DNA of 64,000 bases from Pseudohalioglobus lutimaris (GTDB lineage Bacteria; Pseudomonadota; Gammaproteobacteria; Pseudomonadales; Halieaceae): NCBI RefSeq assembly GCF_002866825.1, contig NZ_PKUS01000008.1, positions 186,001 through 250,000 on the forward strand, in the 5' to 3' direction. Shown here one piece after another: positions 37,465 to 46,092 of the stretch. Each line of letters opens with the position of its first letter. Positions within the stretch are counted from its first letter, which is position 1. The notes below the pieces were generated by a model that searched no databases, was not told the DNA's origin, and saw nothing but the letters and a program-made list of their open reading frames with translations. Made by a program: the position numbers and the translations under genes.

Positions 37465-38397
37465 CTAGTTCTCGCCGAACTGTGCGCGCAATCGGGGGTT
37501 CATCCAGGCGGCGAGGATGTCCGACAGCAGGTTAAACAGTACGATCAGGGTCGACAGGAAGACGGTGGTGCCCAAAATCATGGTGTAGTCGCGGTTGAAA
37601 GCGGCCTGCACGTAGAAGCGCCCCAGGCCCGGTATCTGGAAAATGGTTTCCACCACGAAGGAACCGGCGAGCAGGCCGGCAAAGGCCGGGCCGAGAAACG
37701 CCACAACGGGAATCAGTCCGCCGCGCAGGCCGTGCTTTACCACCACCTCCCATTCCGGCAGGCCTTTGGCCCGGGCGGTGCGGATGTAGTCCTGGGACAT
37801 CACTTCCAGCATGCCGGCACGGGACAGGCGCGCAATATAGGCGGCATAGCCGGAGCCCAGGGTGATGGCTGGTAGTATCTTGTCGCCGGGAATATCCCCC
37901 CAACCCGATACCGGCAGCCAGTCCAGGTAAATGCCGAATACCAGCACCAGCAGCGGCCCCAGCAGGAAGGAGGGCATACAGATACCGATCATTGCCGCGG
38001 TCATCGGTATATAGTCTTGGGCGGTATTGGGTTTCAGCGCCGCGATCACCCCGGCAAAGCCGCCGATAATGACCGCCACCAGCAAGGCATAGAATCCCAG
38101 TTCCGCGGTGACCGGCAGGCCGGCGCCGATGAGTTCGTTAACACTGCGCCCGGGATACTTGAATGACGGGCCGAACTCTCCCTGGGCCAGATCACCCAGG
38201 TAGGCGGTGTACTGCTGGAACAGCGGCAGGTCCAGGCGGTACTGCGCCTCCAGAGCCGCCTTTACCTCGGGCAGTACGGCTTTCTCTGCGGAGAAAGGGC
38301 CACCCGGTGCTACGCGCACCAGGAAAAAGGTGACCGTGATCACAGCGAGGATCACGGGAATCGCCTGCAACAGGCGGATGCCGACAAAGCGCCACAT
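37465..38397 (-). CDS. Peptide ABC transporter permease (OppB-like)
   Basis: A 310-residue permease with six helices, the N-terminal motif RLLQAIPVILAVITVTFFLV of the OppB/DppB group and the EAA-type loop DYIRTARAKGLPEWEVVVKH. It forms the transmembrane channel with the OppC-like partner. It lies 40 bp downstream of the substrate-binding protein gene. Confidence 0.9.
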   Translation of the reverse strand: MWRFVGIRLLQAIPVILAVITVTFFLVRVAPGGPFSAEKAVLPEVKAALEAQYRLDLPLFQQYTAYLGDLAQGEFGPSFKYPGRSVNELIGAGLPVTAELGFYALLVAVIIGGFAGVIAALKPNTAQDYIPMTAAMIGICMPSFLLGPLLVLVFGIYLDWLPVSGWGDIPGDKILPAITLGSGYAAYIARLSRAGMLEVMSQDYIRTARAKGLPEWEVVVKHGLRGGLIPVVAFLGPAFAGLLAGSFVVETIFQIPGLGRFYVQAAFNRDYTMILGTTVFLSTLIVLFNLLSDILAAWMNPRLRAQFGEN

Positions 38398-38437
38398 TAT
38401 TGGGGTGTCTCCTGGTTGTCGTTGTTATTGTTTTGGC

Positions 38438-40081
38438 TCACTGGGTGTTGTCCTTTTCCCAATCGGGGTCCAGCCACACATACTTGAGGTTGAGGGAGTC
38501 CATCAGGTTAGACGGCATGTCCCGCACACTGGGGTGCATCAGCTTCTTACTGGTATAGGTGAAGATCGGCAGTATGGGCATCTGCTCCATGAGCATGGTC
38601 TCCGCCTCATAGAAGATGCGGTAGCGCTCCTCCTGGGTCTTGGCCTGCGGCGCCAGCTTGAGAATCATCTCGTCGTAGCGCGGGTCGCCAAAGCCGGTGC
38701 TATTGTTGCCGCCGTCGGTAATGTACAGGTCCAGGAAGTTGTTGGGGTCCACGTAGTCACCGATCCAGCCACGGCGGGCAATGTCAAAATCCATGGTGTC
38801 CACAGAATCCAGGTAAACCTTCCACTCCTGGTTGGATATGGTGATCTTTACGTTGAGTACGTCCTTCCACATCTGCTGCAGCGCCACCGCGAGCTTGCGG
38901 TGGCTCTCGTTGGTATTGTAGATCAGCTCAACGTCTGGCCAGCCCTCGCCATCGGGGTAGCCGGCATCGGCGAGTAGTTGCCGCGCCAGCGCCGGGTCAT
39001 AGTCGAACAGTTTTGGTGGGTTGTAGCCCATGGTGCCGGGTGGGGTGATGCTGTAGGCGGGAAAGTTGGATTTCTGCAGTACCGTGTCGTTGAGCTTGAC
39101 GCGGTCAATTGCCATTGACAGTGCCTGGCGTACGCGCACGTCATCAAGCGGCGGGCGTTTGGTATTGATCAGGTAAAAGTAAGTGCCCAGGTAAGGGGCC
39201 TGCACATAGGGCGTGTTTTCCATGGCCTGGTACGCGGGAACCTTGTCCAGGGGCACTGTGCCGGTGGTGTGCAACTGCCCAACCCTGAACATGCGTTCCT
39301 CGGAAACGATATTTTCCGTAGGGTAAAACACCACACCGTTGAGGCGTACCTTGTCCTTGTCCCAGTAGGTGTCGCTCTTCTCGACCACGATACGACGATT
39401 CAGCTTCCACTCTTTGATATTGAAAGGACCGTTGTTGACCATATTTCCCACACGGGTCCACTTGGTGTAGCGATCGGTCATGGCACCGTGCTTGAGGATG
39501 GTTTCAGGGTGGACGGCGAAGGTTGAGTAGTGGTCCATCAACTGCAGGAAGTAGGGCGTTGCGGCATTGAGCGTGACCTGCAGGGTCTGGTCATCCAGCG
39601 CCTTCACCCCGACATCGGAAAAGTCCTCCGTTTCACGCCGGGAAAAGGCCTCTGCGTTGACTACCGGGTAGAGCATGTAGGCATACTGGTTACCCATGGA
39701 AGGATGCAGAGCCCGGTTCCAGGACCAGACGTAGTCACCTGCGGTAACCGGGTCGCCATTGGACCATCGGGCTTCCGGGTTGATGTGAAAGGTATAGATT
39801 TTACCGTCCGCTGAAATGTCCCACGACTCGGCGACGCCCGGTTCCGGTTCCAGCGTCCATGGGTTCTTCACCGTCAGGCCCTCGAACATGGCACGCACCA
39901 GTTTGTTTTCAGGTACGCCGGTGACCACGTGGGGATCAAGCCCCTGGGGCTCTGAGCCGTTGCCGAAGTGAAGCACCCCCGTGCGATTGCCGATTTCGAC
40001 ATTCGATTCGCCGCCGGTGCAGGCAGAGAGGGCTGTAGTAGTAAGCAGGACGGCCAGCAGCCGCGAGAGAAATTTTATCAT
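38438..40081 (-). CDS. Peptide ABC transporter substrate-binding protein (OppA-like)
   Basis: A 547-residue SBP_bac_5 lipoprotein (TTALSAC, lipidated near Cys21). The family blocks are GSEPQGLDPHVVTG, FHINPEARWSNGDPVTAGDY, and an aromatic-rich C-terminal half. It captures oligopeptides in the periplasm. It is the first gene of the importer operon. The 173-bp gap to the SYLF gene is divergent; TATACT-like -10 boxes can be seen in it for both directions. Confidence 0.9.
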   Translation of the reverse strand: MIKFLSRLLAVLLTTTALSACTGGESNVEIGNRTGVLHFGNGSEPQGLDPHVVTGVPENKLVRAMFEGLTVKNPWTLEPEPGVAESWDISADGKIYTFHINPEARWSNGDPVTAGDYVWSWNRALHPSMGNQYAYMLYPVVNAEAFSRRETEDFSDVGVKALDDQTLQVTLNAATPYFLQLMDHYSTFAVHPETILKHGAMTDRYTKWTRVGNMVNNGPFNIKEWKLNRRIVVEKSDTYWDKDKVRLNGVVFYPTENIVSEERMFRVGQLHTTGTVPLDKVPAYQAMENTPYVQAPYLGTYFYLINTKRPPLDDVRVRQALSMAIDRVKLNDTVLQKSNFPAYSITPPGTMGYNPPKLFDYDPALARQLLADAGYPDGEGWPDVELIYNTNESHRKLAVALQQMWKDVLNVKITISNQEWKVYLDSVDTMDFDIARRGWIGDYVDPNNFLDLYITDGGNNSTGFGDPRYDEMILKLAPQAKTQEERYRIFYEAETMLMEQMPILPIFTYTSKKLMHPSVRDMPSNLMDSLNLKYVWLDPDWEKDNTQ

Positions 40082-40216
40082 TCTTTAGCCGGTGTCGTGT
40101 TGCGTTTGCCAAGTATAGAGGTAAAACAGTGCTTTAGGTGAGACGAACATACGCCGCCTGACCACAACGCCGATTCTCAGCGAGTTCGATTCGTGGCCTG
40201 GCTCAGGTAGCATCGC

Positions 40217-40222
40217 TATACT
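40217..40222 (+). promoter_or_regulatory. -10 box upstream of the SYLF gene
   Basis: TATACT 33 bp before the ATG at 40255. The -35 region at the right distance (TGGCCT) is weak. Confidence 0.35.
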
Positions 40223-40254
40223 GTGGCACAACCTTTGTTTGACTGGACCCGGCT

Positions 40255-40830
40255 ATGACGATTTTGGGACGTACCTTACTTTGCGTTTTGCTGCTCTGCC
40301 TGCCGCCGGCCGCGATGTCTTCCCCAGAGGGAGAAAGAGACGTTGAGCGAGAGCACATAGAACTGCAGGACGCCCGTCTGAAAGCGCTGCAGCGGCTTTT
40401 CCGTCAGCAGCCGGCGGCGCAACAGGTACTGGAAAACGGCCTGGGCTACGCAGTGTTCTCCAGCGTCGGCCTTGATCTGGGCCTGGTGTCCAACCGGCGC
40501 GGAGGAGGTATTTTGCGCATCAATCGCTCCGGCCGCGACGTGTTCTACAAGATGCTTTCCACAAATGGCAGCCAGGAAACCGGTCTGGAAGACTTTGCTG
40601 TTATTGTTGTTTTTCAGTCCCCCGATGCTATTGCCCGGGTGGAAGAGGATGGCTGGGCGTTTCCTGGCGAGGCTGAGGCTAACCCGCAGCCTGTGGACCA
40701 GGGCGACGGCTCGTTAACAGAGAGTAATGCTGCGCCAGGTACCGCCATCTACCCACTGACTGCCACTGGCACCAGACTGCAGCAGGTGCTGCAGGGCAGC
40801 CGCTTTCTTCAAGACGAAGGCCTGAACTGA
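40255..40830 (+). CDS. SYLF (YSC84-like) domain protein, secreted
   Basis: A 191-residue protein with a Sec signal peptide (about 1-22) and a SYLF-like lipid-binding core: QQVLENGLGYAVFSS, a Gly-rich GLDLGLVSNRRGGG segment and FYKM. The C-terminal part (about 130-170) is rich in Pro, Asp and Gln and probably unstructured. SYLF domains bind phosphoinositides in eukaryotes; the bacterial role is unknown. It is convergent with an outer-membrane barrel gene. A second SYLF gene occurs at 60800. Confidence 0.68.
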   Translation: MTILGRTLLCVLLLCLPPAAMSSPEGERDVEREHIELQDARLKALQRLFRQQPAAQQVLENGLGYAVFSSVGLDLGLVSNRRGGGILRINRSGRDVFYKMLSTNGSQETGLEDFAVIVVFQSPDAIARVEEDGWAFPGEAEANPQPVDQGDGSLTESNAAPGTAIYPLTATGTRLQQVLQGSRFLQDEGLN

Positions 40831-40938
40831 TCCAGCGCTTGTCGTTAAGGCTTGCCAGCTCTGGTGGCGTTAGCCCAGCCTGGCAGGCGCTGCGGGGTAA
40901 TAACCTGAACGGTTTCGGAGATTGCTGGAGAAGGGGGT

Positions 40939-40962
40939 GACGCCCCGGGAGGTCGGGGCGTC
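40939..40962. terminator. Hairpin between SYLF and barrel genes
   Basis: GACGCCCC-N8-GGGGCGTC is a perfect 8-bp stem located 7 bp past the stop of the minus-strand barrel gene. No clear run of T follows on either strand, so it could be a weak bidirectional terminator or a Rho-assisted 3' end. Confidence 0.5.
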
Positions 40963-40969
40963 GAGACAT

Positions 40970-41524
40970 TCAGAAAGTAAAGCGGAAGCCCAGGCCGACT
41001 GAGTCGATAGCCTCGTCGGCATCAAAGCGTACATACTCAGCGTAGAGGTCCAGGCTGCCGAAAACATTCAGTGCAACGCCTGCGCCGTAGTAAAGGTCAG
41101 TGCCATCTTCATTGAAGTTGCGTGAATCCACATCCCACATTGCAACTCCCGCGCGACCGTAGACGTCCAGAATCCACAGCGGGACGGATACAATGCCGCC
41201 AGCGGTCCACATAGTGGTGTCGTACTTTAGTTTTCGGCCGGTATCGAGGCTGTCTGACTTGAACTCACCGATATCCCAGTATGCTGCGTCTACAGCCAGC
41301 CATTTGTTAAAACGGTACCCGCCGCCCAGGTTGTAACCTGCTGCCTTGTCATCGAAGAAGGCTTCGATGTCATCATCGAAGTCAATGTCATCGAAGGATG
41401 CGTCCAGTTCGGCATAGTTGCCACCACCGGCGATAAAGAAGCCTGTGCTGTCTGCTTGAGCGAGGTTGGTGCCAAGCGCAAAAACGCTGCTCAGCAGCAG
41501 GGCCAGGGATAATTGTTTTGACAT
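40970..41524 (-). CDS. Outer-membrane beta-barrel protein
   Basis: A 184-residue protein with a signal peptide (1-24, cleaved after AQA) and an 8-stranded-barrel pattern of alternating hydrophobic residues. It ends in GLGFRFTF, with a terminal Phe as in OMPs folded by the BAM complex. A stretch rich in Asp (DDIDFDDDIEAFFDD, about 45-59) would form an acidic surface loop. It is similar in general shape to OmpA-like/Opa-type 8-stranded barrels. Its function is unknown. A TAGAAT -10 box is at 41571-41576. Confidence 0.8.
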   Translation of the reverse strand: MSKQLSLALLLSSVFALGTNLAQADSTGFFIAGGGNYAELDASFDDIDFDDDIEAFFDDKAAGYNLGGGYRFNKWLAVDAAYWDIGEFKSDSLDTGRKLKYDTTMWTAGGIVSVPLWILDVYGRAGVAMWDVDSRNFNEDGTDLYYGAGVALNVFGSLDLYAEYVRFDADEAIDSVGLGFRFTF

Positions 41525-41570
41525 GATGTGATTCCTTTCATTGCGGATGTATCAATATTTTCAGGGCACT

Positions 41571-41599
41571 ATTCTAGCGCCAGAGTCGTGAGGAGTTGA
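41571..41599 (-). promoter_or_regulatory. Promoter of the barrel gene
   Basis: On the minus strand, TAGAAT (41576-41571) is preceded at 17 bp by TCAACT (41599-41594), a weak -35. It lies about 47 bp before the start codon. The remainder of the 215-bp gap to the Lrp gene shows only a GGCGC/GCGCC stem at 41720-41731 downstream of the Lrp gene. Confidence 0.35.
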
Positions 41600-41739
41600 T
41601 GTGGGAAGAATGGCATTAATTACCTTGCCAGGGTCCGCCATCTTCCCGGGGGCAACAGGGAGCGCGGCTGGAGCCTGTGACCAGACGTGGCCCCTCGCGC
41701 CCGCATGACTTTGATTAACGGCGCCAGCGCCAGAGCAGG

Positions 41740-42186
41740 CTACACGGGCAGTTCCGTGGTCTGCTTCAATTCCTCCATCACAAAGCTGGCACTGACATCA
41801 AACAAGTCGGCCTGGATCAGTTCCTGGTAGAGGGCGTCGTAACCGGCCATGTCTGCAACCACGGCCTTGATCAGGTAGTCCACGTCGCCGCCCATGCGGT
41901 AGACCTCGAGCACGCCGGCTATGTTTTCCGTCACGGCCTTGAACCGCGTGGCCCAGGCCTGGTTGTGTGCATTGGTCTTCACCGCAATGAAGACGGTGAG
42001 GGGAAGGCCGAGGGCGGACGCGTCAAGCAGGGTGACGCGTTGACGAATAACGCCCTGTTCTTCGAGTTTCTGGACGCGCCGCCAGCAGGCGGACTTGGAC
42101 ATAGCGGTCAGCTCGGCCAACTCTGCGATACTCAGGCTGGCATCGCGCTGCATATGTCGTAAGAGCGCGCGATCGGTGTTGTTCAT
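41740..42186 (-). CDS. Lrp/AsnC family transcriptional regulator
   Basis: A 148-residue regulator. An N-terminal winged helix-turn-helix (1-60, with LSIAELAELTAMSKSACWRR) is followed by a RAM/Lrp effector-binding domain (about 65-140). Lrp-type proteins sense amino acids. It is divergent from a cysteine-desulfurase-like gene across an AT-rich region with inverted repeats, so amino-acid-dependent control of that enzyme is the simplest view. Confidence 0.9.
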   Translation of the reverse strand: MNNTDRALLRHMQRDASLSIAELAELTAMSKSACWRRVQKLEEQGVIRQRVTLLDASALGLPLTVFIAVKTNAHNQAWATRFKAVTENIAGVLEVYRMGGDVDYLIKAVVADMAGYDALYQELIQADLFDVSASFVMEELKQTTELPV

Positions 42187-42264
42187 ATTTCTACGAATCC
42201 GTTTCTGTGTTAGCTAAAGGAATAATGTTTCATAAATAATAGATTATTAGGATGGATGATTCGA

Positions 42265-42288
42265 ATTATGGTCATATGTCGCCATAAT
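42265..42288. promoter_or_regulatory. Lrp-type operator candidate
   Basis: ATTATGG-N10-CCATAAT, with CATATG in the spacer, in the gap between the divergent Lrp and aminotransferase genes. A second looser repeat, AATAAT (42221-42226) and ATTATT (42243-42248), is nearer the Lrp gene. AT-rich symmetric sites of this kind are usual for Lrp proteins. Confidence 0.55.
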
Positions 42289-42349
42289 CAGGCACAATGT
42301 GCTCGCTGCCCTGGCCTATCATGACGTCCTGTTGAAAGAGGATCAGGTC

Positions 42350-44029
42350 ATGTCCGCACTCATTGAGCGCATTCGCAACGACGTCATTGGTGCCCGCCAG
42401 CCGCTGGCGACGCCTTTTGGTGAAAAACCGCTGGTCTACGCCGACTACACCGCCTCCGGGCGCGCCCTGGGTTTCATCGAAGACTACATCCGTAACCACG
42501 TGCTTCCCTGGTACGCCAACACGCACTCGGAAGCGTCATTTACCGGTGCCCAGACCACGGCGCTGCGCGAGCAGGCACGGCAGCAGATTCGTCTGGCGGT
42601 CAATGGAAGCGTGGAAGACCAGGTGATTTTTTGCGGGCCCGGCGCCACGGCCGCCATCAACAAAATCATCGATATCCTCAACCTGCGCCTGCCGCGGGAT
42701 CTTGCCGACCGTTGTCAGCTGGAGCAGCACATTCCTGACAGTGAGCGCCCGGTGGTCTTTATAGGGCCCTATGAGCATCACTCCAATGAACTGCCCTGGC
42801 GAGAATCCATCGCTGAGGTCATTTCCATTCCGCTAACCCGGGAAGGGCAGTTAGACCTGGAGGTGCTGGCGGCGCAGTTGCGCGCCACCGCTGGCCGTGG
42901 GCTGCGTATTGGCAGCTTTTCGGCAGGGTCCAACGTAACCGGAATCAAGACTGATGTTGCCGCCGTCACCGCATTGCTCAAGGCGAACGGGGTACTGGCG
43001 TTCTGGGATTACGCCGCGGCCGCGCCCTATGTGGGTATCGACATGCAGGGCGAGTATCCCCTGGATGCGGTGTTTATTTCGCCGCACAAGTTTGTCGGCG
43101 GTCCCGGTACGCCGGGCATACTGGTGGTGAACAGGAACCTGCTGAACAACTCTGTGCCGGCTGTTGTCGGCGGTGGCACCGTGGCATACGTCACACCCCT
43201 TGATCACCTCTACACTGAGGACCGTGAGCGTCGCGAGGAAGGCGGAACGCCAGCCATTGTTGAGTCGATTCGTGCCGGTCTGGTGTTCAAACTCCAGCAG
43301 GAAGTGGGTATTGCCGAGATAGAGGCCCGCGAACATGATTTTGTGCAACGGGCTACAGCGCGTTTTTCCCGGTGTCCCCATGTGGAAATTCTGGGCAACC
43401 CGGAGGCGCCGCGACTGTCGATTACCTCCCTGCGAATTCGCCACGGTGATAAAGACCTGCACTATGGGTTTGTGGTGGCCCTGCTCAATGACCTGTTCGG
43501 TTTGCAGGTGCGTGGCGGCTGTTCCTGTGCCGGTCCATATGGCCACAGCCTGCTGGGCATGGATATGGCATTCAGTCGCGCCATCGAACAGGAAATAGGT
43601 CGCGGTGTCACCATGATGCGCCCCGGCTGGGTGCGACTCAACTTCAATTACTTTCTCGACGAACAGGAATTCGAGTACTTGCTGCGCGCTGTAGAGCTGG
43701 TCGCGGAGCACGGCTGGCGACTGCTGCCGTATTATCAATTTGACTTCGCGTGTGGTGCCTGGCGTTACCAGGGCCGGCCCACACAGCTGCTGACCCGTCT
43801 CGATGACTGGCAGTTTGACGCGCTGGCGGCAGCTGACGATGCGGCTGCGCCCCGCCGCCTGGAGCTCGAGGGGTATTGTGAACAGGCTGAAATGGAGTTG
43901 ACCCGTACGCATCGCGAGGGGGAGCGCCATGCGCTCGAATTGAGCGAACAGTGTGAGCGCCTGCGTTGGTTTCTGTTACCCCAGGAAGCCGCCGCCGAGC
44001 TTGACCGGCTCGAAAACACGGGTTCCTAG
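42350..44029 (+). CDS. Class V aminotransferase, cysteine-desulfurase-like
   Basis: A 559-residue PLP enzyme of fold type I. The PLP Lys247 is in SPHKFVGGPGTPG, YEHHSNELPW (141-150) is the substrate/PLP block, and cysteines C391 and C393 lie in VRGGCSCAGPYGH where SufS/IscS enzymes have their catalytic Cys. It is about 150 residues longer than SufS (about 400), with a C-terminal part (about 455-559) rich in Glu, Arg and Leu that may be a coiled coil. ATG 42350 has AGAGG 8 bases upstream; an ATG at 42299 adds 17 unrelated residues. Possible roles are sulfur mobilisation or a desulfurase/lyase on another amino acid. Confidence 0.82.
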   Translation: MSALIERIRNDVIGARQPLATPFGEKPLVYADYTASGRALGFIEDYIRNHVLPWYANTHSEASFTGAQTTALREQARQQIRLAVNGSVEDQVIFCGPGATAAINKIIDILNLRLPRDLADRCQLEQHIPDSERPVVFIGPYEHHSNELPWRESIAEVISIPLTREGQLDLEVLAAQLRATAGRGLRIGSFSAGSNVTGIKTDVAAVTALLKANGVLAFWDYAAAAPYVGIDMQGEYPLDAVFISPHKFVGGPGTPGILVVNRNLLNNSVPAVVGGGTVAYVTPLDHLYTEDRERREEGGTPAIVESIRAGLVFKLQQEVGIAEIEAREHDFVQRATARFSRCPHVEILGNPEAPRLSITSLRIRHGDKDLHYGFVVALLNDLFGLQVRGGCSCAGPYGHSLLGMDMAFSRAIEQEIGRGVTMMRPGWVRLNFNYFLDEQEFEYLLRAVELVAEHGWRLLPYYQFDFACGAWRYQGRPTQLLTRLDDWQFDALAAADDAAAPRRLELEGYCEQAEMELTRTHREGERHALELSEQCERLRWFLLPQEAAAELDRLENTGS

Positions 44030-44059
44030 CGCCACCCTGGCCGGCGCGCCTAAGCGCAG

Positions 44060-45166
44060 TCAGTCCAGTGTCTTGCGGAAGCGCTTGGTGGCAATCACCA
44101 GCATCAATGCCGTAAAGCCCAGCAGCCAGAGTATGTCCGGTAGTAGCTGTGAGGCCTGCGCACCGCGCAGGTATACCCCGCGTATCAGGCGAATGAAGTG
44201 CGTTGCCGGCAGCAGCTCGGAGATGTATTGCGCAAGTGTTGGCATAGCGTCGTAGGGAAACATGAAGCCGCTGAGCAGAATGGAGGGCAGGAGTATGAAT
44301 ACCGTCATTTGCATGGCCTGCATCTGGGTGCGCGCGAGGGTGGAAATCAGCAGTCCCAGGGTCAGGCTGGCGCCGATAAATGCCAGGGTAATAATGGCCA
44401 GGTCTATGAATCGGCCGTGCAGCGGGACGTCAAATATCAGGCGACCCAGGCCCAGGATGATGGTGATCTGCACGATACCCACGAACACGTAGGGGATCAG
44501 CTTTCCAATCATCAGCTCCAGCGGGTGGATGGGAGTGGTAATCAATAATTCCATATTGCCCTGTTCGCGTTCCCTGACCAGCGCCGCGGAGGTGAACAGG
44601 ATCATCGTCATGGTGAGGATGATGGCGGTGAGTCCGGGTACCACGTTTACCTCAGATCGGCGTTCCGGATTGAAAAACAGGGCAACCTCGAAGGTGGGGT
44701 GACGGGCGCTGTAGGCGCCGGGCGGCGTGCCTGCCTCCAGCTTCAGTGGCATGCTGCGCAGTGCCAGCAGTGCCGAGCCCACCATCGTGTCTGATCCGTC
44801 AACCAGCCATTGCCCTGCCGTTTCGCCTCCAGCCAGGCGCTGGGGCAGGTCGTGGGGCAGCACCAGTGTCGCGCGAATGTCGCCGGCAATGATCGCCGCT
44901 TCCGCCTCAGCTGGCGTGTTGTAGGTGGCCACGATTTCCACGACCTGGGTGACGCGCACCTGCTCCGCAATGACGCGGGCGGCGACGCTGCCGCTGAGAT
45001 CAACGATTGCCACCGGGATGTCGCGGACCATGGTGTTGATGGCATAGCCGAAAAGCAGCAACTGAATCAACGGAATCATGACCACCATGCCAAAGGTCAC
45101 GCTGTCCCGGGACAGCTGTCGAAGTTCCTTGCCGGCAACGGCAACGATGCGCTGGCCGCTGTTCAT
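44060..45166 (-). CDS. ABC-2 type exporter permease
   Basis: A 368-residue ABC-2 permease with one N-terminal helix, a large periplasmic domain (about 50-170) and five further helices. It has REQGNMELLITTPIHPLELM, the usual coupling segment of YhhJ/YbhS/YbhR-like exporters, and its start overlaps the ATPase stop by 4 bp. With the ATPase and the HlyD-like lipoprotein it forms an exporter of drugs, lipids or other hydrophobic compounds. Only one permease gene is present, so a homodimer is expected. Confidence 0.9.
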   Translation of the reverse strand: MNSGQRIVAVAGKELRQLSRDSVTFGMVVMIPLIQLLLFGYAINTMVRDIPVAIVDLSGSVAARVIAEQVRVTQVVEIVATYNTPAEAEAAIIAGDIRATLVLPHDLPQRLAGGETAGQWLVDGSDTMVGSALLALRSMPLKLEAGTPPGAYSARHPTFEVALFFNPERRSEVNVVPGLTAIILTMTMILFTSAALVREREQGNMELLITTPIHPLELMIGKLIPYVFVGIVQITIILGLGRLIFDVPLHGRFIDLAIITLAFIGASLTLGLLISTLARTQMQAMQMTVFILLPSILLSGFMFPYDAMPTLAQYISELLPATHFIRLIRGVYLRGAQASQLLPDILWLLGFTALMLVIATKRFRKTLD

Positions 45167-46092
45167 CGCAGCGCGTCCCCCTGGGTGCAGTCAACAAAAA
45201 CGTCCTCCAGGCTGGGGCGCGTAACGTTGAATTCAAGAGACGGATAATGCAGCTGCTGCCGTAGCCGCTCGATCGCGCCGTTGGCTGCGTCTGCCGTCAG
45301 CAGTATCCGCAGTTGCATACCCTGCTGCGCTGCGGACTGCACCTCTGGCAGCTGCAGGGCACTCGCTTTTACCCGGCGTAGATCTGCACCGCGAATTTCG
45401 ATAACGCGTTGATCCAGCGCGGCCATCAGTTGCGCGGGCGGGCCCTGCCTGCGCAGGCTGCCTGTTTCCAGGACGGCCAGCTGGTGACAGCGTTCGGCCT
45501 CATCCATGTAATGGGTGGAGACCAGTACGGTTTTGCCTTCATCCACCAGGTCAAACAGTTTCTCCCAGAAGTCTCTGCGGTTCTCCGGGTCGACCGCAGA
45601 AGTCGGCTCGTCCAGGAATAACAGATCAGGGGAATGCAGCGTGGCAACCGCCAGCGCCAGGCGTTGGCGCTGGCCCCCGCTCATCGCCGCGGCGCGACGT
45701 CCGCGCATGGTTTGCAGGGTGTAACGATCCAGCAGCTCGGCGATGCGCTGGTTTGCCTGTTGCCGGGGCAGACCGTGAATGCGCGCCATGAACTGCATAT
45801 TCTCCACCACCGTCAGGTCGTCGTAGAGAGAGAACTTCTGGGTCATGTAGCCGATGCGGCGCCGCAGGGCCTCGGCAGCTGCTGGAATCTCCAGGCCAAG
45901 TACCTCAACATCGCCCGCCGTTGGTGTAAGCAGGCCACAGAGCATGCGTATGGTTGTGGTTTTCCCGGATCCGTTGGGGCCTAGAAAGCCGTAGATCTGT
46001 CCGCGTGGAATGTCCAGGTTGACCGCATCGACAGCCACCAGGTCGCCGAAGTGCTTGCTCAGGCCGCGGGTAGTGATTGCTGTTTCAGTCAT
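45163..46092 (-). CDS. ABC exporter ATP-binding protein
   Basis: A 309-residue ATPase of the ABC-2 exporter. Walker A GPNGSGKTT is at 38-46, signature MSGGQRQRLALA and Walker B LLFLDEPTS follow, with a C-terminal domain of about 80 residues. The ATG at 46092 overlaps the end of the adaptor gene by 8 bp. A longer open frame upstream lies in that adaptor and is not part of the protein. Confidence 0.91.
   Translation of the reverse strand: MTETAITTRGLSKHFGDLVAVDAVNLDIPRGQIYGFLGPNGSGKTTTIRMLCGLLTPTAGDVEVLGLEIPAAAEALRRRIGYMTQKFSLYDDLTVVENMQFMARIHGLPRQQANQRIAELLDRYTLQTMRGRRAAAMSGGQRQRLALAVATLHSPDLLFLDEPTSAVDPENRRDFWEKLFDLVDEGKTVLVSTHYMDEAERCHQLAVLETGSLRRQGPPAQLMAALDQRVIEIRGADLRRVKASALQLPEVQSAAQQGMQLRILLTADAANGAIERLRQQLHYPSLEFNVTRPSLEDVFVDCTQGDALR

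Noticed and set aside
42851-43930. Antisense open frame of 359 codons over the aminotransferase gene
   Set aside because: No motif or ribosome site; a by-product of codon bias.
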